The position numbers and the translations under genes are program-made. Shown here piece by piece: positions 50,401 to 60,015 of a DNA stretch of 64,000 nt (position 1 is the stretch's first letter; each line of letters begins with the position of its first letter). Source of the DNA: Brienomyrus brachyistius (Eukaryota; Chordata; Actinopteri; Osteoglossiformes; Mormyridae); contig NC_064548.1 of the NCBI RefSeq assembly GCF_023856365.1, forward strand, positions 806,001 through 870,000, written 5' to 3'. The notes under the pieces are model-generated. The model ran no database searches. It was not told where the DNA came from and saw only the letters and a program-made list of their open reading frames with translations.

Positions 50401-52238
50401 TAGTTCTCCCCAGGAAGTATCGTGAGAGAGCTTTGGAAGGTCTCCATGATCTAGTAGGACACATGGGGTTTGAGAGGACTATAGATCTTGTCCGTGCGCG
50501 TTTCTATTGGCCAAAGATGTCCAAGGATGTGGATGAGAAGTTGAGGACTTGTGAAAGATGTGTACGACGTAAGGCTAAGGCTGAGAGAACTGCTCGTCTT
50601 GTAAATATTAGGACCAGCAGACCACTTGAGCTGGTCTGCATGGACTACCTGACTTTGGAACCTGATAGTCATGGCACAAAGAACATCCTGGTCATAACCG
50701 ACCATTTTACTAAATATGCTATCGCAGTTCCCACCTCAGACCAGAAGGCCAAGACGGTAGCTAAGACATTATGGAACAGCTTCTTCATTCACTATGGCAT
50801 ACCCGAACGACTACATAGTGACCAAGGACGAGATTTTGAGTCGGCTGTAATCAAAGACCTGTGTCAGTTGTTGGGAATTAAGAAAACGAGGACTACTCCT
50901 TACCACCCACGTGGCAATCCTGTGGAGAGGTTTAACCGAACACTCTTGGAAATGCTTGGGACTCTTGAGGAGGAGAATAAAGTCAGGTGGCGGGACTACG
51001 TACAACCTTTGGTTCACGCTTATAATTGCACCAAAAATGATACTACAGGCTTTTCTCCTTATCAATTAATGTTTGGGAGACAGCCAAGCCTTCCTATCGA
51101 TGTGGCTTTCGGACTCAACCCAGAAAGACAGAGTAGGGTTACTCACACTGATTTTGTGAAGAGGCTCAAGGAAAGTCTACGTGAGAGTTACAAGCTTGCA
51201 GTAGAGCATAGTGATAGAACCGCTCAGAAAAACAAGGAGAGGTATGACCTGAAGGTAAGAGAGACTATCCTGGATGAGGGAGACCGTGTCCTTGTCAAAA
51301 ATGTTGGGGTACGGGGTAAACACAAGATAGCTGATCGTTGGAGTCGAACTGTGTACAGAATAGTTAAACGTATCAATGATTCTCCTGTCTATGTCATCAC
51401 TCCTGTTAATGCTGATGGCCCTATTAGGACATTGCATCGTGACCTGCTCTTGCCTTGTGGCTTCTTAACTTCATCCACTGAAGCTGAAGTAGCTCAGCCA
51501 AAGCAGAAGAGAGAGACAGTGAAACCTGCTCAGAGTTCAACACCTGAGGGGAATGAAGAGCTAGAACATCCACGTGAGAGTGAGGAAGATGATTACTACT
51601 GTCCAGGGGACGTGCGGAAGGAGATGACGTTCCCGACAGTTACTGTTGTACATGAAATCCCTCAAACGTACTCCACATCCTCTTCACGTGGACAGTGGAC
51701 CACACTGAGCCATGGGGACTCCAGATTGAGCCCGGAAGCTGAGGTGTTCCAACCCTCAAGGGACTGGCAATTGGAATGTCGTGAGGGCAAAGTTCCTAAC
51801 TCCTCTGGAGGGAAGCCTGAAGGAGGTGGCGTTCCATCGGTTGATCAAGAGGATTCACCCGCCAGGATGAGCTCTGGAGTAGAGGATAATGCTGTGACTC
51901 AAGTCATACCTGAAGGCGAGATCACAAAAGTTTATGTGCATGGAGACGGAAAGGAGCTGGTGGGAGAAGAAGGACTTAACGACCTACTTAAAGGACATGA
52001 GCCTGAAGATACTAGAGGGAGCTTTACTGAAGAGCAGGGAGCAACGACAGTGAGGAGATCAACCAGATGTAGGGTAGAACCCGATCGACTTACTTACCAA
52101 TCACTAGGAAATCCCTTGACCTTAGTCATGCACTCCATATTGAATGGTCTTGACCAGGCCTTTGCAAAGGTTTTAGACCTACCACAGACATTTCAGTTTT
52201 CGCCGCCTTTAGAGGTTGGTCGAGTGACTACTGTGTAA
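47433..52238 (+). CDS. pol: Pol polyprotein: protease, reverse transcriptase, RNase H, integrase
   Basis: 1601 codons from the first ATG of the open frame. The real product is expected as a Gag-Pol fusion entering at about 47463 by -1 frameshift. Numbering from that ATG: aspartic protease DTGS at 75-78; reverse transcriptase with D479 (VMDLKSGF) and FLDD (D543, D544) in the YXDD position; RNase H D710, E751 and D777; integrase HHCC zinc finger (H1005, H1010, C1040, C1043) and catalytic D1071, D1130 and E1165. D1130 and E1165 have 34 residues between them, one fewer than usual. A GPY/F-like module follows (about 1270-1340). A long acidic tail from about 1340 ends with RRSTRCRVEPDRLTYQSLG at 1541 onward. 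No chromodomain is seen. All catalytic residues are present and there is no stop or frameshift. Confidence 0.94.
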   Translation: MEGKAGLPFKLDQAPVEGHTGAYEGKNSPRGEWKNRKFNCHSIRPYKDEFMSGLVGSKSSVNITVGGVQCECLIDTGSQVTTISKSFHDTHLASYPVGPLGNLLEIEGAAGQRVPYLGYIEIDILFPEDFTGKPEVVSTLALIVPDSRATIQFPVLIGTNALDVLYEGFDEGTSESVLENCTYAVLIQHLRSLYKNKSRGNGKVGKVKLQCKRSIVIPAGQKMVLDGYTRNVNSLPGVPLLVDLSTHSCLPNGLTFYSYIMSSPRWTSFKVPILLKNETTRDVTVPAQGTLAELIVPFSVCPLTPLMSGDQAENRAAQSTSATTCYTVHSAALGDAITFDFSESPLSPEWKQRVTRRLNSIPEVFAKDDLNYGHTTAVKHKIRLSDPTPFKQRARPIHPSDYEAVRLHLKELYDANIIRESESPFASPVVVVKKKNGKIRLCIDYRKLNAQTIRDAYALPNIEETFTALTGSRWFSVMDLKSGFYQVEMEEEDKPKTAFVTPMGFWEFNRMPQGVTNAPSTFQRVMEKCMGSSNFKEVLVFLDDLIVFSATLEEHEERLMRVLNRLKEFGLKLSPEKCHFFMKSVRYLGHVVSENGVETDPDKISALTTWPRPNNIKELKSFLGFAGYYRRFIRDFSKIVRPLNDLTAGYIPARRKCKTKSFLNTDLKSPFAERWTAECEQAFRILIEKLTTAPILGFANPKLPYILHTDASLSGLGAALYQQQDGKMRVIAYASRGLSNCERRYPTHKLEFLALKWAITDKLSDYLYGAEFVVITDNNPLTYVLTSAKLDAAGHRWLAALSNFNFSIQYRAGKRNQDADGLSRRPHDLDETDYSVKAEDDRVLQFLSKILQEESGATFPKEAINAVCQRHEVDKAFSTEDKNNHSSVIVESLAMDVSAIPAEFTHADLLSGSSTLPRISQQEWAVEQRADPAISRVIDIITTGKRLSYRTRQNEEREVQLMLRVQDQLVIENAVLYRRRMNRGETIFQLVLPRKYRERALEGLHDLVGHMGFERTIDLVRARFYWPKMSKDVDEKLRTCERCVRRKAKAERTARLVNIRTSRPLELVCMDYLTLEPDSHGTKNILVITDHFTKYAIAVPTSDQKAKTVAKTLWNSFFIHYGIPERLHSDQGRDFESAVIKDLCQLLGIKKTRTTPYHPRGNPVERFNRTLLEMLGTLEEENKVRWRDYVQPLVHAYNCTKNDTTGFSPYQLMFGRQPSLPIDVAFGLNPERQSRVTHTDFVKRLKESLRESYKLAVEHSDRTAQKNKERYDLKVRETILDEGDRVLVKNVGVRGKHKIADRWSRTVYRIVKRINDSPVYVITPVNADGPIRTLHRDLLLPCGFLTSSTEAEVAQPKQKRETVKPAQSSTPEGNEELEHPRESEEDDYYCPGDVRKEMTFPTVTVVHEIPQTYSTSSSRGQWTTLSHGDSRLSPEAEVFQPSRDWQLECREGKVPNSSGGKPEGGGVPSVDQEDSPARMSSGVEDNAVTQVIPEGEITKVYVHGDGKELVGEEGLNDLLKGHEPEDTRGSFTEEQGATTVRRSTRCRVEPDRLTYQSLGNPLTLVMHSILNGLDQAFAKVLDLPQTFQFSPPLEVGRVTTV
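47457..47519 (+). promoter_or_regulatory. -1 programmed ribosomal frameshift signal (slippery site plus pseudoknot)
   Basis: TTTAAAC (47457-47463) is in the right register of the gag frame (T TTA AAC). A 7-nt spacer leads to a 10-bp stem, GGCTCCGGTA (47471-47480) with TACTGGGGCC (47489-47498), which contains two wobble pairs. GGGAC in its 8-nt loop (47483-47487) can pair with GTCCC at 47515-47519, forming an H-type pseudoknot. Slippage by -1 enters the pol frame exactly. This arrangement matches established -1 frameshift signals of retroviruses and coronaviruses. Confidence 0.88.
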
Positions 52239-52275
52239 GTGGATAATGAGTACATGCCGGGACGCATGCACATTT

Positions 52276-52287
52276 AGAGGGGGTGGA
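52276..52287 (+). other. polypurine tract
   Basis: AGAGGGGGTGGA directly before the 3' LTR, the expected primer site for plus-strand synthesis. It lies 38 bp after the pol stop, which leaves no room for an env gene. Confidence 0.8.
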
Positions 52288-53129
52288 TGTAACCCACTTA
52301 AAGTGAGCAGGACCAAGGGTGTCGTGGTTCTCCAGTCCTATAGATGGCACTGTCTTTAATTCGGTTGAGCTTTTTTATCGCTATCGCCCGGGTTAACTGA
52401 GTTGTCTCTCTGATCGCGGGAAAAAAAAAGAAAGGGAGAGATAAGAGAAGCGGCTGCAGGTGAAAAAGCTGATTTATGCATCAGGTGAGAGAAGAGAAAG
52501 AAAGAAAGAAAAAAAAGGGTTTATGTTTAAAAGTAAATTTTAATTATTGTCATTGATAAGTGCACCAGAAGCGCTCGTGTTGCATTATCTAGTTGGGTTA
52601 ACTTTCGAGCGATTCTCCGATTGGATTTCTTTTCTTTTCTTTGTTATATTCTGCGACATGTGATGGCGAGCCACCGATTCTACGTATTAGAGCTGTGAAG
52701 TGCCCAGCTACGTTCGAAACCAGTCAGCCTACCTCCCAGTCGGCGGATGCAGTTTTCTCCTGGGCGCAGATAAGATAGATGAGATCTCCTAATATATTTC
52801 TTTGTTTTATTTGTAAACTACTTGGTTAGTATTTTTATATATGTATACCAGAGAATTTAAAGTGAACTGAACTGCATATGTTCTGACGGACTATTGTAGG
52901 GAGGGAGGAATTGTTTATTCTTATTTCATTCTTATTTCGTTGTTCCGAACGTGATTGTCATTCTCGTGGAATATTGTTAATAAAAAATTGTTACTGTTTT
53001 TCCCTGTCGACTAGTGGTTGTGACCAATTCACTCCGAGAGTTGAACCTAGACCTAATTACTGACCCAGATATAAAAAGCCCACATTACGGCAACGTTAAA
53101 GTGTGGGGGTGATATTAACCTTGGTTACA
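52288..53129 (+). repeat. 3' LTR
   Basis: 842 bp. By eye it differs from the 5' LTR at four places: CGGG for CCGG near 52389, TTTCGTTG for TTTCATTG near 52939, GATTGTC for GATTCTC near 52957, and ATAAAAAG for ATTAAAAG near 53074. Confidence 0.95.
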
Positions 53130-53133
53130 ATAA
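53130..53133 (+). repeat. target-site duplication, right copy (ATAA)
   Basis: Follows the 3' LTR end TTACA and continues as ATAAGAACACAG, the normal spacer sequence of unit 33. Confidence 0.93.
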
Positions 53134-53570
53134 GAACACAGTCGTGCCAGATTCACCTGCGTCGTGGTGAGAAAAAGAAATGGAGGATACACGCATTTCT
53201 CTTAGCTGACAATTCTGCAGCAAGTGGACTGGCAAAGTGTACGTCTACATACACAATTTGCTCAAAGAGCGTAGTAGTACTTGAAGAAAAATCCAACCCG
53301 CACTGTAAAACCATGCTGCCTTCTGGTGTTGTTTACAAGTATCTGATGGAACGAACTTTTTTGGAGGCATTTATTGGAAAAGTCGACGGAGTTGTCAAGC
53401 ATCCCGAAGCAGCACTTCCACTAGAAGGTCCCAGAGTTCTTGTGCTTCAAGCACTTCAATTTATAAATACTCCGTTGATCTTAACAGTTGTGTGAAATGA
53501 GCTGTCATCACTCCGTTTTTGCTTTAGCAATTTTTCCGGTCTTTCGGCGGAAAGCCGGTCTCTTGTGTTT

Positions 53571-53641
53571 GCATGGGTGGTTCAGTGGTAGAATTCTCGC
53601 CTGCCACGCGGGAGGCCCGGGTTCGATTCCCGGCCAATGCA
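53571..53641 (+). tRNA. tRNA-Gly-GCC: tRNA-Gly(GCC), unit 33 (right of the retroelement)
   Basis: Array-typical copy, now about 8.6 kb from the tRNA-Ile of its own unit. Confidence 0.92.
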
Positions 53642-54076
53642 AAGCGGCTCTTTTAATAACTGTACACTCAGCGCTGAACTCCAGCTAATTCAGTCTTATC
53701 TCAAGACAGGTACTCCACATTTCCGCTCAACCCCTGGCAAGCGGAGCCCTGAGGCTGGCTCATTACAGTTCCCCTAGCTAAAAACTACACAGAGGCATCT
53801 CAGCTTCACACTTCTGACCGCCTTCTTGCCCATCCTTGCATCTGTGCACTTTCTCACACATTCCACTGTCTGACATATTGTCTTTGTTGAGCAACAGTCT
53901 CGTGTTAGCTTGAGAAGAGCCTCTCACCTGACTCGTGTACCGTACTATGGCTTAAAATCGGACACTTCTCATAGCTTGCTGCTGCTCCAGGTTGACATTC
54001 ACTGCATGTGGCTCAGGTGGGGAGATGGGCTCCAAAGAAAGAGGCAGAAAACGGCAAGAGCATAGCTCACGGTTGT

Positions 54077-54149
54077 GCCGGAATAGCTCAGTTGGGAGAG
54101 CGTTAGACTGAAGATCTAAAGGTCCCTGGTTCAATCACGGGTTCTGGCA
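54077..54149 (+). tRNA. tRNA-Phe-GAA: tRNA-Phe(GAA), unit 34
   Basis: TTCAATCACGGG: the first 3' T-stem C is A (G:A mismatch, B box ends TCA). Upstream reads GAGCATAGCTCAC, shared with units 35 and 36. Confidence 0.84.
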
Positions 54150-54204
54150 GCACGTGACGTGAGTCTTGGAGCTCGTCTCCGCCTTGGGCTGCGATGTACC
54201 CGCT

Positions 54205-54276
54205 GGTTCCATGGTGTAATGGTTAGCACTCTGGGCTCTGAATCCAGCGATCCGAGTTCAAATCTCGGTGGGACCT
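54205..54276 (+). tRNA. tRNA-Gln-CTG: tRNA-Gln(CUG), unit 34
   Basis: Reference full-length sequence, as are all Gln copies right of the element. Confidence 0.96.
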
Positions 54277-54373
54277 GTCATGGGCTCAGTTTTGCGCCCC
54301 AAGGCGCACTCTTGCCCAAAAACGTTTCTTTTGCACTTTTTGCATGTGGTGTAGCCGACCTTTTCTGCCGCTT

Positions 54374-54447
54374 GGCCGGTTAGCTCAGCTGGTTAGAGCG
54401 TGGTGCTAATAACGCCAAGGTCGTGGGTTCGATCCCCATACGGGCCA
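54374..54447 (+). tRNA. tRNA-Ile-AAT: tRNA-Ile(AAU), unit 34
   Basis: GTGGG for ATGGG in the T stem (outer pair G:T). The change also removes the ATG of the overlapping reading frame. Confidence 0.93.
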
Positions 54448-54962
54448 CGCTTTGTCTTTCTCCCGGTGGTCAGAGTGCTTGGAGATCAGAGGTAAGGAAA
54501 ATGAAAGTGTCCGACGTGATTATAAGAACACAGTCGTGCCAGATTCACCTGCGTCGTGGTGAGAAAAAGAAATGGAGGATACACGCATTTCTCTTAGCTG
54601 ACAATTCTGCAGCAAGTGGACTGGCAAAGTGTACGTCTACATACACAATTTGCTCAAAGAGCGTAGTAGTACTTGAAGAAAAATCCAACCCGCACTGTAA
54701 AACCATGCTGCCTTCTGGTGTTGTTTACAAGTATCTGATGGAACGAACTTTTTTGGAGGCATTTATTGGAAAAGTCGACGGAGTTGTCAAGCATCCCGAA
54801 GCAGCACTTCCACTAGAAGGTCCCAGAGTTCTTGTGCTTCAAGCACTTCAATTTATAAATACTCCGTTGATCTTAACAGTTGTGTGAAATGAGCTGTCAT
54901 CACTCCGTTTTTGCTTTAGCAATTTTTCCGGTCTTTCGGCGGAAAGCCGGTCTCTTGTGTTT

Positions 54963-55033
54963 GCATGGGTGGTTCAGTGGTAGAATTCTCGCCTGCCACG
55001 CGGGAGGCCCGGGTTCGATTCCCGGCCAATGCA
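54963..55033 (+). tRNA. tRNA-Gly-GCC: tRNA-Gly(GCC), unit 34
   Basis: Array-typical copy. Confidence 0.92.
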
Positions 55034-55468
55034 AAGCGGCTCTTTTAATAACTGTACACTCAGCGCTGAACTCCAGCTAATTCAGTCTTATCTCAAGACA
55101 GGTACTCCACATTTTCGCTCAACCCCTGGCAAGCGGAGCCCTGAGGCTGGCTCATTACAGTTCCCCTAGCTAAAAACTACACAGAGGCATCTCAGCTTCA
55201 CACTTCTGACCGCCTTCTTGCCCATCCTTGCATCTGTGCACTTTCTCACACATTCCACTGTCTGACATATTGTCTTTGTTGAGCAACAGTCTCGTGTTAG
55301 CTTGAGAAGAGCCTCTCACCTGACTCGTGTACCGTACTATGGCTTAAAATCGGACACTTCTCATAGCTTGCTGCTGCTCCAGGTTGACATTCACTGCATG
55401 TGGCTCAGGTGGGGAGATGGGCTCCAAAGAAAGAGGCAGAAAACGGCAAGAGCATAGCTCACGGTTGT

Positions 55469-55541
55469 GCCGGAATAGCTCAGTTGGGAGAGCGTTAGAC
55501 TGAAGATCTAAAGGTCCCTGGTTCAATCACGGGTTCTGGCA
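55469..55541 (+). tRNA. tRNA-Phe-GAA: tRNA-Phe(GAA), unit 35
   Basis: Same T-stem allele as unit 34. Confidence 0.84.
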
Positions 55542-55596
55542 GCACGTGACGTGAGTCTTGGAGCTCGTCTCCGCCTTGGGCTGCGATGTACCCGCT

Positions 55597-55668
55597 GGTT
55601 CCATGGTGTAATGGTTAGCACTCTGGGCTCTGAATCCAGCGATCCGAGTTCAAATCTCGGTGGGACCT
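55597..55668 (+). tRNA. tRNA-Gln-CTG: tRNA-Gln(CUG), unit 35
   Basis: Reference full-length sequence. Confidence 0.96.
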
Positions 55669-55765
55669 GTCATGGGCTCAGTTTTGCGCCCCAAGGCGCA
55701 CTCTTGCCCAAAAACGTTTCTTTTGCACTTTTTGCATGTGGTGTAGCCGACCTTTTCTGCCGCTT

Positions 55766-55839
55766 GGCCGGTTAGCTCAGCTGGTTAGAGCGTGGTGCTA
55801 ATAACGCCAAGGTCGTGGGTTCGATCCCCATACGGGCCA
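55766..55839 (+). tRNA. tRNA-Ile-AAT: tRNA-Ile(AAU), unit 35
   Basis: GTGGG T-stem allele of unit 34. Confidence 0.93.
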
Positions 55840-56354
55840 CGCTTTGTCTTTCTCCCGGTGGTCAGAGTGCTTGGAGATCAGAGGTAAGGAAAATGAAAGT
55901 GTCCGACGTGATTATAAGAACACAGTCGTGCCAGATTCACCTGCGTCGTGGTGAGAAAAAGAAATGGAGGATACACGCATTTCTCTTAGCTGACAATTCT
56001 GCAGCAAGTGGACTGGCAAAGTGTACGTCTACATACACAATTTGCTCAAAGAGCGTAGTAGTACTTGAAGAAAAATCCAACCCGCACTGTAAAACCATGC
56101 TGCCTTCTGGTGTTGTTTACAAGTATCTGATGGAACGAACTTTTTTGGAGGCATTTATTGGAAAAGTCGACGGAGTTGTCAAGCATCCCGAAGCAGCACT
56201 TCCACTAGAAGGTCCCAGAGTTCTTGTGCTTCAAGCACTTCAATTTATAAATACTCCGTTGATCTTAACAGTTGTGTGAAATGAGCTGTCATCACTCCGT
56301 TTTTGCTTTAGCAATTTTTCCGGTCTTTCGGCGGAAAGCCGGTCTCTTGTGTTT

Positions 56355-56425
56355 GCATGGGTGGTTCAGTGGTAGAATTCTCGCCTGCCACGCGGGAGGC
56401 CCGGGTTCGATTCCCGGCCAATGCA
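56355..56425 (+). tRNA. tRNA-Gly-GCC: tRNA-Gly(GCC), unit 35
   Basis: Array-typical copy. Confidence 0.92.
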
Positions 56426-56860
56426 AAGCGGCTCTTTTAATAACTGTACACTCAGCGCTGAACTCCAGCTAATTCAGTCTTATCTCAAGACAGGTACTCC
56501 ACATTTTCGCTCAACCCCTGGCAAGCGGAGCCCTGAGGCTGGCTCATTACAGTTCCCCTAGCTAAAAACTACACAGAGGCATCTCAGCTTCACACTTCTG
56601 ACCGCCTTCTTGCCCATCCTTGCATCTGTGCACTTTCTCACACATTCCACTGTCTGACATATTGTCTTTGTTGAGCAACAGTCTCGTGTTAGCTTGAGAA
56701 GAGCCTCTCACCTGACTCGTGTACCGTACTATGGCTTAAAATCGGACACTTCTCATAGCTTGCTGCTGCTCCAGGTTGACATTCACTGCATGTGGCTCAG
56801 GTGGGGAGATGGGCTCCAAAGAAAGAGGCAGAAAACGGCAAGAGCATAGCTCACGGTTGT

Positions 56861-56933
56861 GCCGGAATAGCTCAGTTGGGAGAGCGTTAGACTGAAGATC
56901 TAAAGGTCCCTGGTTCAATCACGGGTTCTGGCA
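56861..56933 (+). tRNA. tRNA-Phe-GAA: tRNA-Phe(GAA), unit 36
   Basis: T-stem allele of unit 34. Confidence 0.84.
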
Positions 56934-56988
56934 GCACGTGACGTGAGTCTTGGAGCTCGTCTCCGCCTTGGGCTGCGATGTACCCGCT

Positions 56989-57060
56989 GGTTCCATGGTG
57001 TAATGGTTAGCACTCTGGGCTCTGAATCCAGCGATCCGAGTTCAAATCTCGGTGGGACCT
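56989..57060 (+). tRNA. tRNA-Gln-CTG: tRNA-Gln(CUG), unit 36
   Basis: Reference full-length sequence. Confidence 0.96.
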
Positions 57061-57157
57061 GTCATGGGCTCAGTTTTGCGCCCCAAGGCGCACTCTTGCC
57101 CAAAAACGTTTCTTTTGCACTTTTTGCATGTGGTGTAGCCGACCTTTTCTGCCGCTT

Positions 57158-57231
57158 GGCCGGTTAGCTCAGCTGGTTAGAGCGTGGTGCTAATAACGCC
57201 AAGGTCATGGGTTCGATCCCCATACGGGCCA
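57158..57231 (+). tRNA. tRNA-Ile-AAT: tRNA-Ile(AAU), unit 36
   Basis: Reference sequence. Confidence 0.96.
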
Positions 57232-57746
57232 TGCTTTCTCTTTCTCCCGGTGGTCGGAGTGCTTGGAGATCAGAGGTAAGGAAAATGAAAGTGTCCGACG
57301 TGATTATAAGAACACAGTCGTGCCAGATTCACCTGCGTCGTGGTGAGAAAAAGAAATGGAGGATACACGCATTTCTCTTAGCTGACAATTCTGCAGCAAG
57401 TGGACTGGCAAAGTGTACGTCTACATACACAATTTGCTCAAAGAGCGTAGTAGTACTTGAAGAAAAATCCAACCCGCACTGTAAAACCATGCTGCCTTCT
57501 GGTGTTGTTTACAAGTATCTGATGGAACGAACTTTTTTGGAGGCATTTATTGGAAAAGTCGACGGAGTTGTCAAGCATCCCGAAGCAGCACTTCCACTAG
57601 AAGGTCCCAGAGTTCTTGTGCTTCAAGCACTTCAATTTATAAATACTCCGTTGATCTTAACAGTTGTGTGAAATGAGCTGTCATCACTCCGTTTTTGCTT
57701 TAGCAATTTTTCCACTCTTTCAGCGGAAAGCCGGTCTCGTGTGTTT

Positions 57747-57817
57747 GCATGGGTGGTTCAGTGGTAGAATTCTCGCCTGCCACGCGGGAGGCCCGGGTTC
57801 AATTCCCGGCCAATGCA
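57747..57817 (+). tRNA. tRNA-Gly-GCC: tRNA-Gly(GCC), unit 36
   Basis: T loop TTCAATT, still a good B box (purine kept). Confidence 0.9.
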
Positions 57818-58252
57818 AAGCGGCTCTTTTAATAACTGTACACTCAGCGCTGAACTCCAGCTAATTCAGTCTTATCTCAAGACAGGTACTCCACATTTTC
57901 GCTCAACCCCTGGCAAGCGGAGCCCTGAGGCTGGCTCATTACAGTTCCCCTAGCTAAAAACTACACAGAGGCATCTCAGCTTCACACTTCTGACCGCCTT
58001 CTTGCCCATCCTTGCATCTGTGCACTTTCTCACACATTCCACTGTCTGACATATTGTCTTTGTTGAGCAACAGTCTCGTGTTAGCTTGAGAAGAGCCTCT
58101 CACCTGACTCGTGTACCGTACTATGGCTTAAAATCGGACACTTCTCATAGCTTGCTGCTGCTCCAGGTTGACATTCACTGCATGTGGCTCAGGTGGGGAG
58201 ATGGGCTCCAAAGAAAGAGGCAGAAAACGGCAAGAGTGGAGCTCACGGTTGT

Positions 58253-58325
58253 GCCGGAATAGCTCAGTTGGGAGAGCGTTAGACTGAAGATCTAAAGGTC
58301 CCTGGTTCAATCACGGGTTCTGGCA
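58253..58325 (+). tRNA. tRNA-Phe-GAA: tRNA-Phe(GAA), unit 37
   Basis: T-stem allele of unit 34, but with the usual GAGTGGAGCTCAC upstream. Confidence 0.84.
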
Positions 58326-58380
58326 GCACGTGACGTGAGTCTTGGAGCTCGTCTCCGCCTTGGGCTGCGATGTACCCGCT

Positions 58381-58452
58381 GGTTCCATGGTGTAATGGTT
58401 AGCACTCTGGGCTCTGAATCCAGCGATCCGAGTTCAAATCTCGGTGGGACCT
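58381..58452 (+). tRNA. tRNA-Gln-CTG: tRNA-Gln(CUG), unit 37
   Basis: Reference full-length sequence. Confidence 0.96.
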
Positions 58453-58549
58453 GTCATGGGCTCAGTTTTGCGCCCCAAGGCGCACTCTTGCCCAAAAACG
58501 TTTCTTTTGCACTTTTTGCATGTGGTGTAGCCGACCTTTTCTGCCGCTT

Positions 58550-58623
58550 GGCCGGTTAGCTCAGCTGGTTAGAGCGTGGTGCTAATAACGCCAAGGTCAT
58601 GGGTTCGATCCCCATACGGGCCA
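58550..58623 (+). tRNA. tRNA-Ile-AAT: tRNA-Ile(AAU), unit 37
   Basis: Reference sequence. Confidence 0.96.
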
Positions 58624-59138
58624 TGCTTTGTCTTTCTCCCGGTGGTCGGAGTGCTTGGAGATCAGAGGTAAGGAAAATGAAAGTGTCCTACGTGATTATA
58701 AGAACACAGTCGTGCCAGATTCACCTGCGTCGTGGTGAGAAAATGAAATGGAGGATACACGCATTTCTCTTAGCTGACAATTCTGCAGCAAGTGGACTGG
58801 CAAAGTGTACGTCTACATACACAATTTGCTCAAAGAGCGTAGTAGTACTTGAAGAAAAATCCAACCCGCACTGTAAAACCATGCTGCCTTCTGGTGTTGT
58901 TTACAAGTATCTGATGGAACGAACTTTTTTGGAGGCATTTATTGGAAAAGTCGACGGAGTTGTCAAGCATCCCGAAGCAGCACTTCCACTAGAAGGTCCC
59001 AGAGTTCTTGTGCTTCAAGCACTTCAATTTATAAATACTCCGTTGATCTTAACAGTTGTGTGAAATGAGCTGTCATCACTCCGTTTTTGCTTTAGCAATT
59101 TTTCCGGTCTTTCGGCGGAAAGCCGGTCTCTTGTGTTT

Positions 59139-59209
59139 GCATGGGTGGTTCAGTAGTAGAATTCTCGCCTGCCACGCGGGAGGCCCGGGTTCGATTCCCG
59201 GCCAATGCA
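59139..59209 (+). tRNA. tRNA-Gly-GCC: tRNA-Gly(GCC), D-loop variant, unit 37
   Basis: AGTAGTAG for AGTGGTAG: one of the two conserved D-loop Gs is A, which weakens the A box and the D-T loop contact. Confidence 0.8.
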
Positions 59210-59644
59210 AAGCGGCTCTTTTAATAACTGTACACTCAGCGCTGAACTCCAGCTAATTCAGTCTTATCTCAAGACAGGTACTCCACATTTCCGCTCAACC
59301 CCTGGCAAGCGGAGCCCTGAGGCTGGCTCATTACAGTTCCCCTAGCTAAAAACTACACAGAGGCATCTCAGCTTCACACTTCTGACCGCCTTCTTGCCCA
59401 TCCTTGCATCTGTGCACTTTCTCACACATTCCACTGTCTGACATATTGTCTTTGTTGAGCAACAGTCTCGTGTTAGCTTGAGAAGAGCCTCTCACCTGAC
59501 TCGTGTACCGTACTATGGCTTAAAATCGGACACTTCTCATAGCTTGCTGCTGCTCCAGGTTGACATTCACTGCATGTGGCTCAGGTGGGGAGATGGGCTC
59601 CAAAGAAAGAGGCAGAAAACGGCAAGAGTGGAGCTCACGGTTGT

Positions 59645-59717
59645 GCCGGAATAGCTCAGTTGGGAGAGCGTTAGACTGAAGATCTAAAGGTCCCTGGTTC
59701 AATCACGGGTTCTGGCA
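59645..59717 (+). tRNA. tRNA-Phe-GAA: tRNA-Phe(GAA), unit 38
   Basis: T-stem allele of unit 34; last unit with it. Confidence 0.84.
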
Positions 59718-59772
59718 GCACGTGACGTGAGTCTTGGAGCTCGTCTCCGCCTTGGGCTGCGATGTACCCGCT

Positions 59773-59844
59773 GGTTCCATGGTGTAATGGTTAGCACTCT
59801 GGGCTCTGAATCCAGCGATCCGAGTTCAAATCTCGGTGGGACCT
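59773..59844 (+). tRNA. tRNA-Gln-CTG: tRNA-Gln(CUG), unit 38
   Basis: Reference full-length sequence. Confidence 0.96.
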
Positions 59845-59941
59845 GTCATGGGCTCAGTTTTGCGCCCCAAGGCGCACTCTTGCCCAAAAACGTTTCTTTT
59901 GCACTTTTTGCATGTGGTGTAGCCGACCTTTTCTGCCGCTT

Positions 59942-60015
59942 GGCCGGTTAGCTCAGCTGGTTAGAGCGTGGTGCTAATAACGCCAAGGTCATGGGTTAGA
60001 TCCCCATACGGGCCA
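59942..60015 (+). tRNA. tRNA-Ile-AAT: tRNA-Ile(AAU) with damaged B box, unit 38
   Basis: GGGTTAGATCC for GGGTTCGATCC: the invariant C56 of the T loop is A. This is a severe B-box change and removes the partner of G19. Probably poorly transcribed and folded. The overlapping reading frame is stopped here by the same change. Confidence 0.75.

Larger units (their letters stand above)
45085..53129 (+). mobile_element. Ty3/Gypsy LTR retrotransposon, apparently complete
   Basis: 8045 bp with 842-bp LTRs (TGTAACC...GGTTACA ends), a leader, gag, pol in a -1 frame, a polypurine tract, no env, and a 4-bp duplication. The domain order protease, reverse transcriptase, RNase H, integrase is that of Ty3/Gypsy (Metaviridae). 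The LTRs differ at about 4 of 842 positions and both reading frames are open, so the insertion is recent and the element may be autonomous. It lies in the Ile-Gly spacer of unit 33 in the same orientation as the tRNA genes. Confidence 0.96.

Noticed and set aside
51250..52238. Chromodomain at the integrase C-terminus
   Set aside because: The region after the GPY/F-like module is acidic and low in complexity, with no aromatic-cage pattern that I can see.
52239..52287. An env gene or a third reading frame in the retroelement
   Set aside because: Only 49 bp separate the pol stop from the 3' LTR. The long C-terminal region is in the pol frame and shows no signal peptide or membrane segment.
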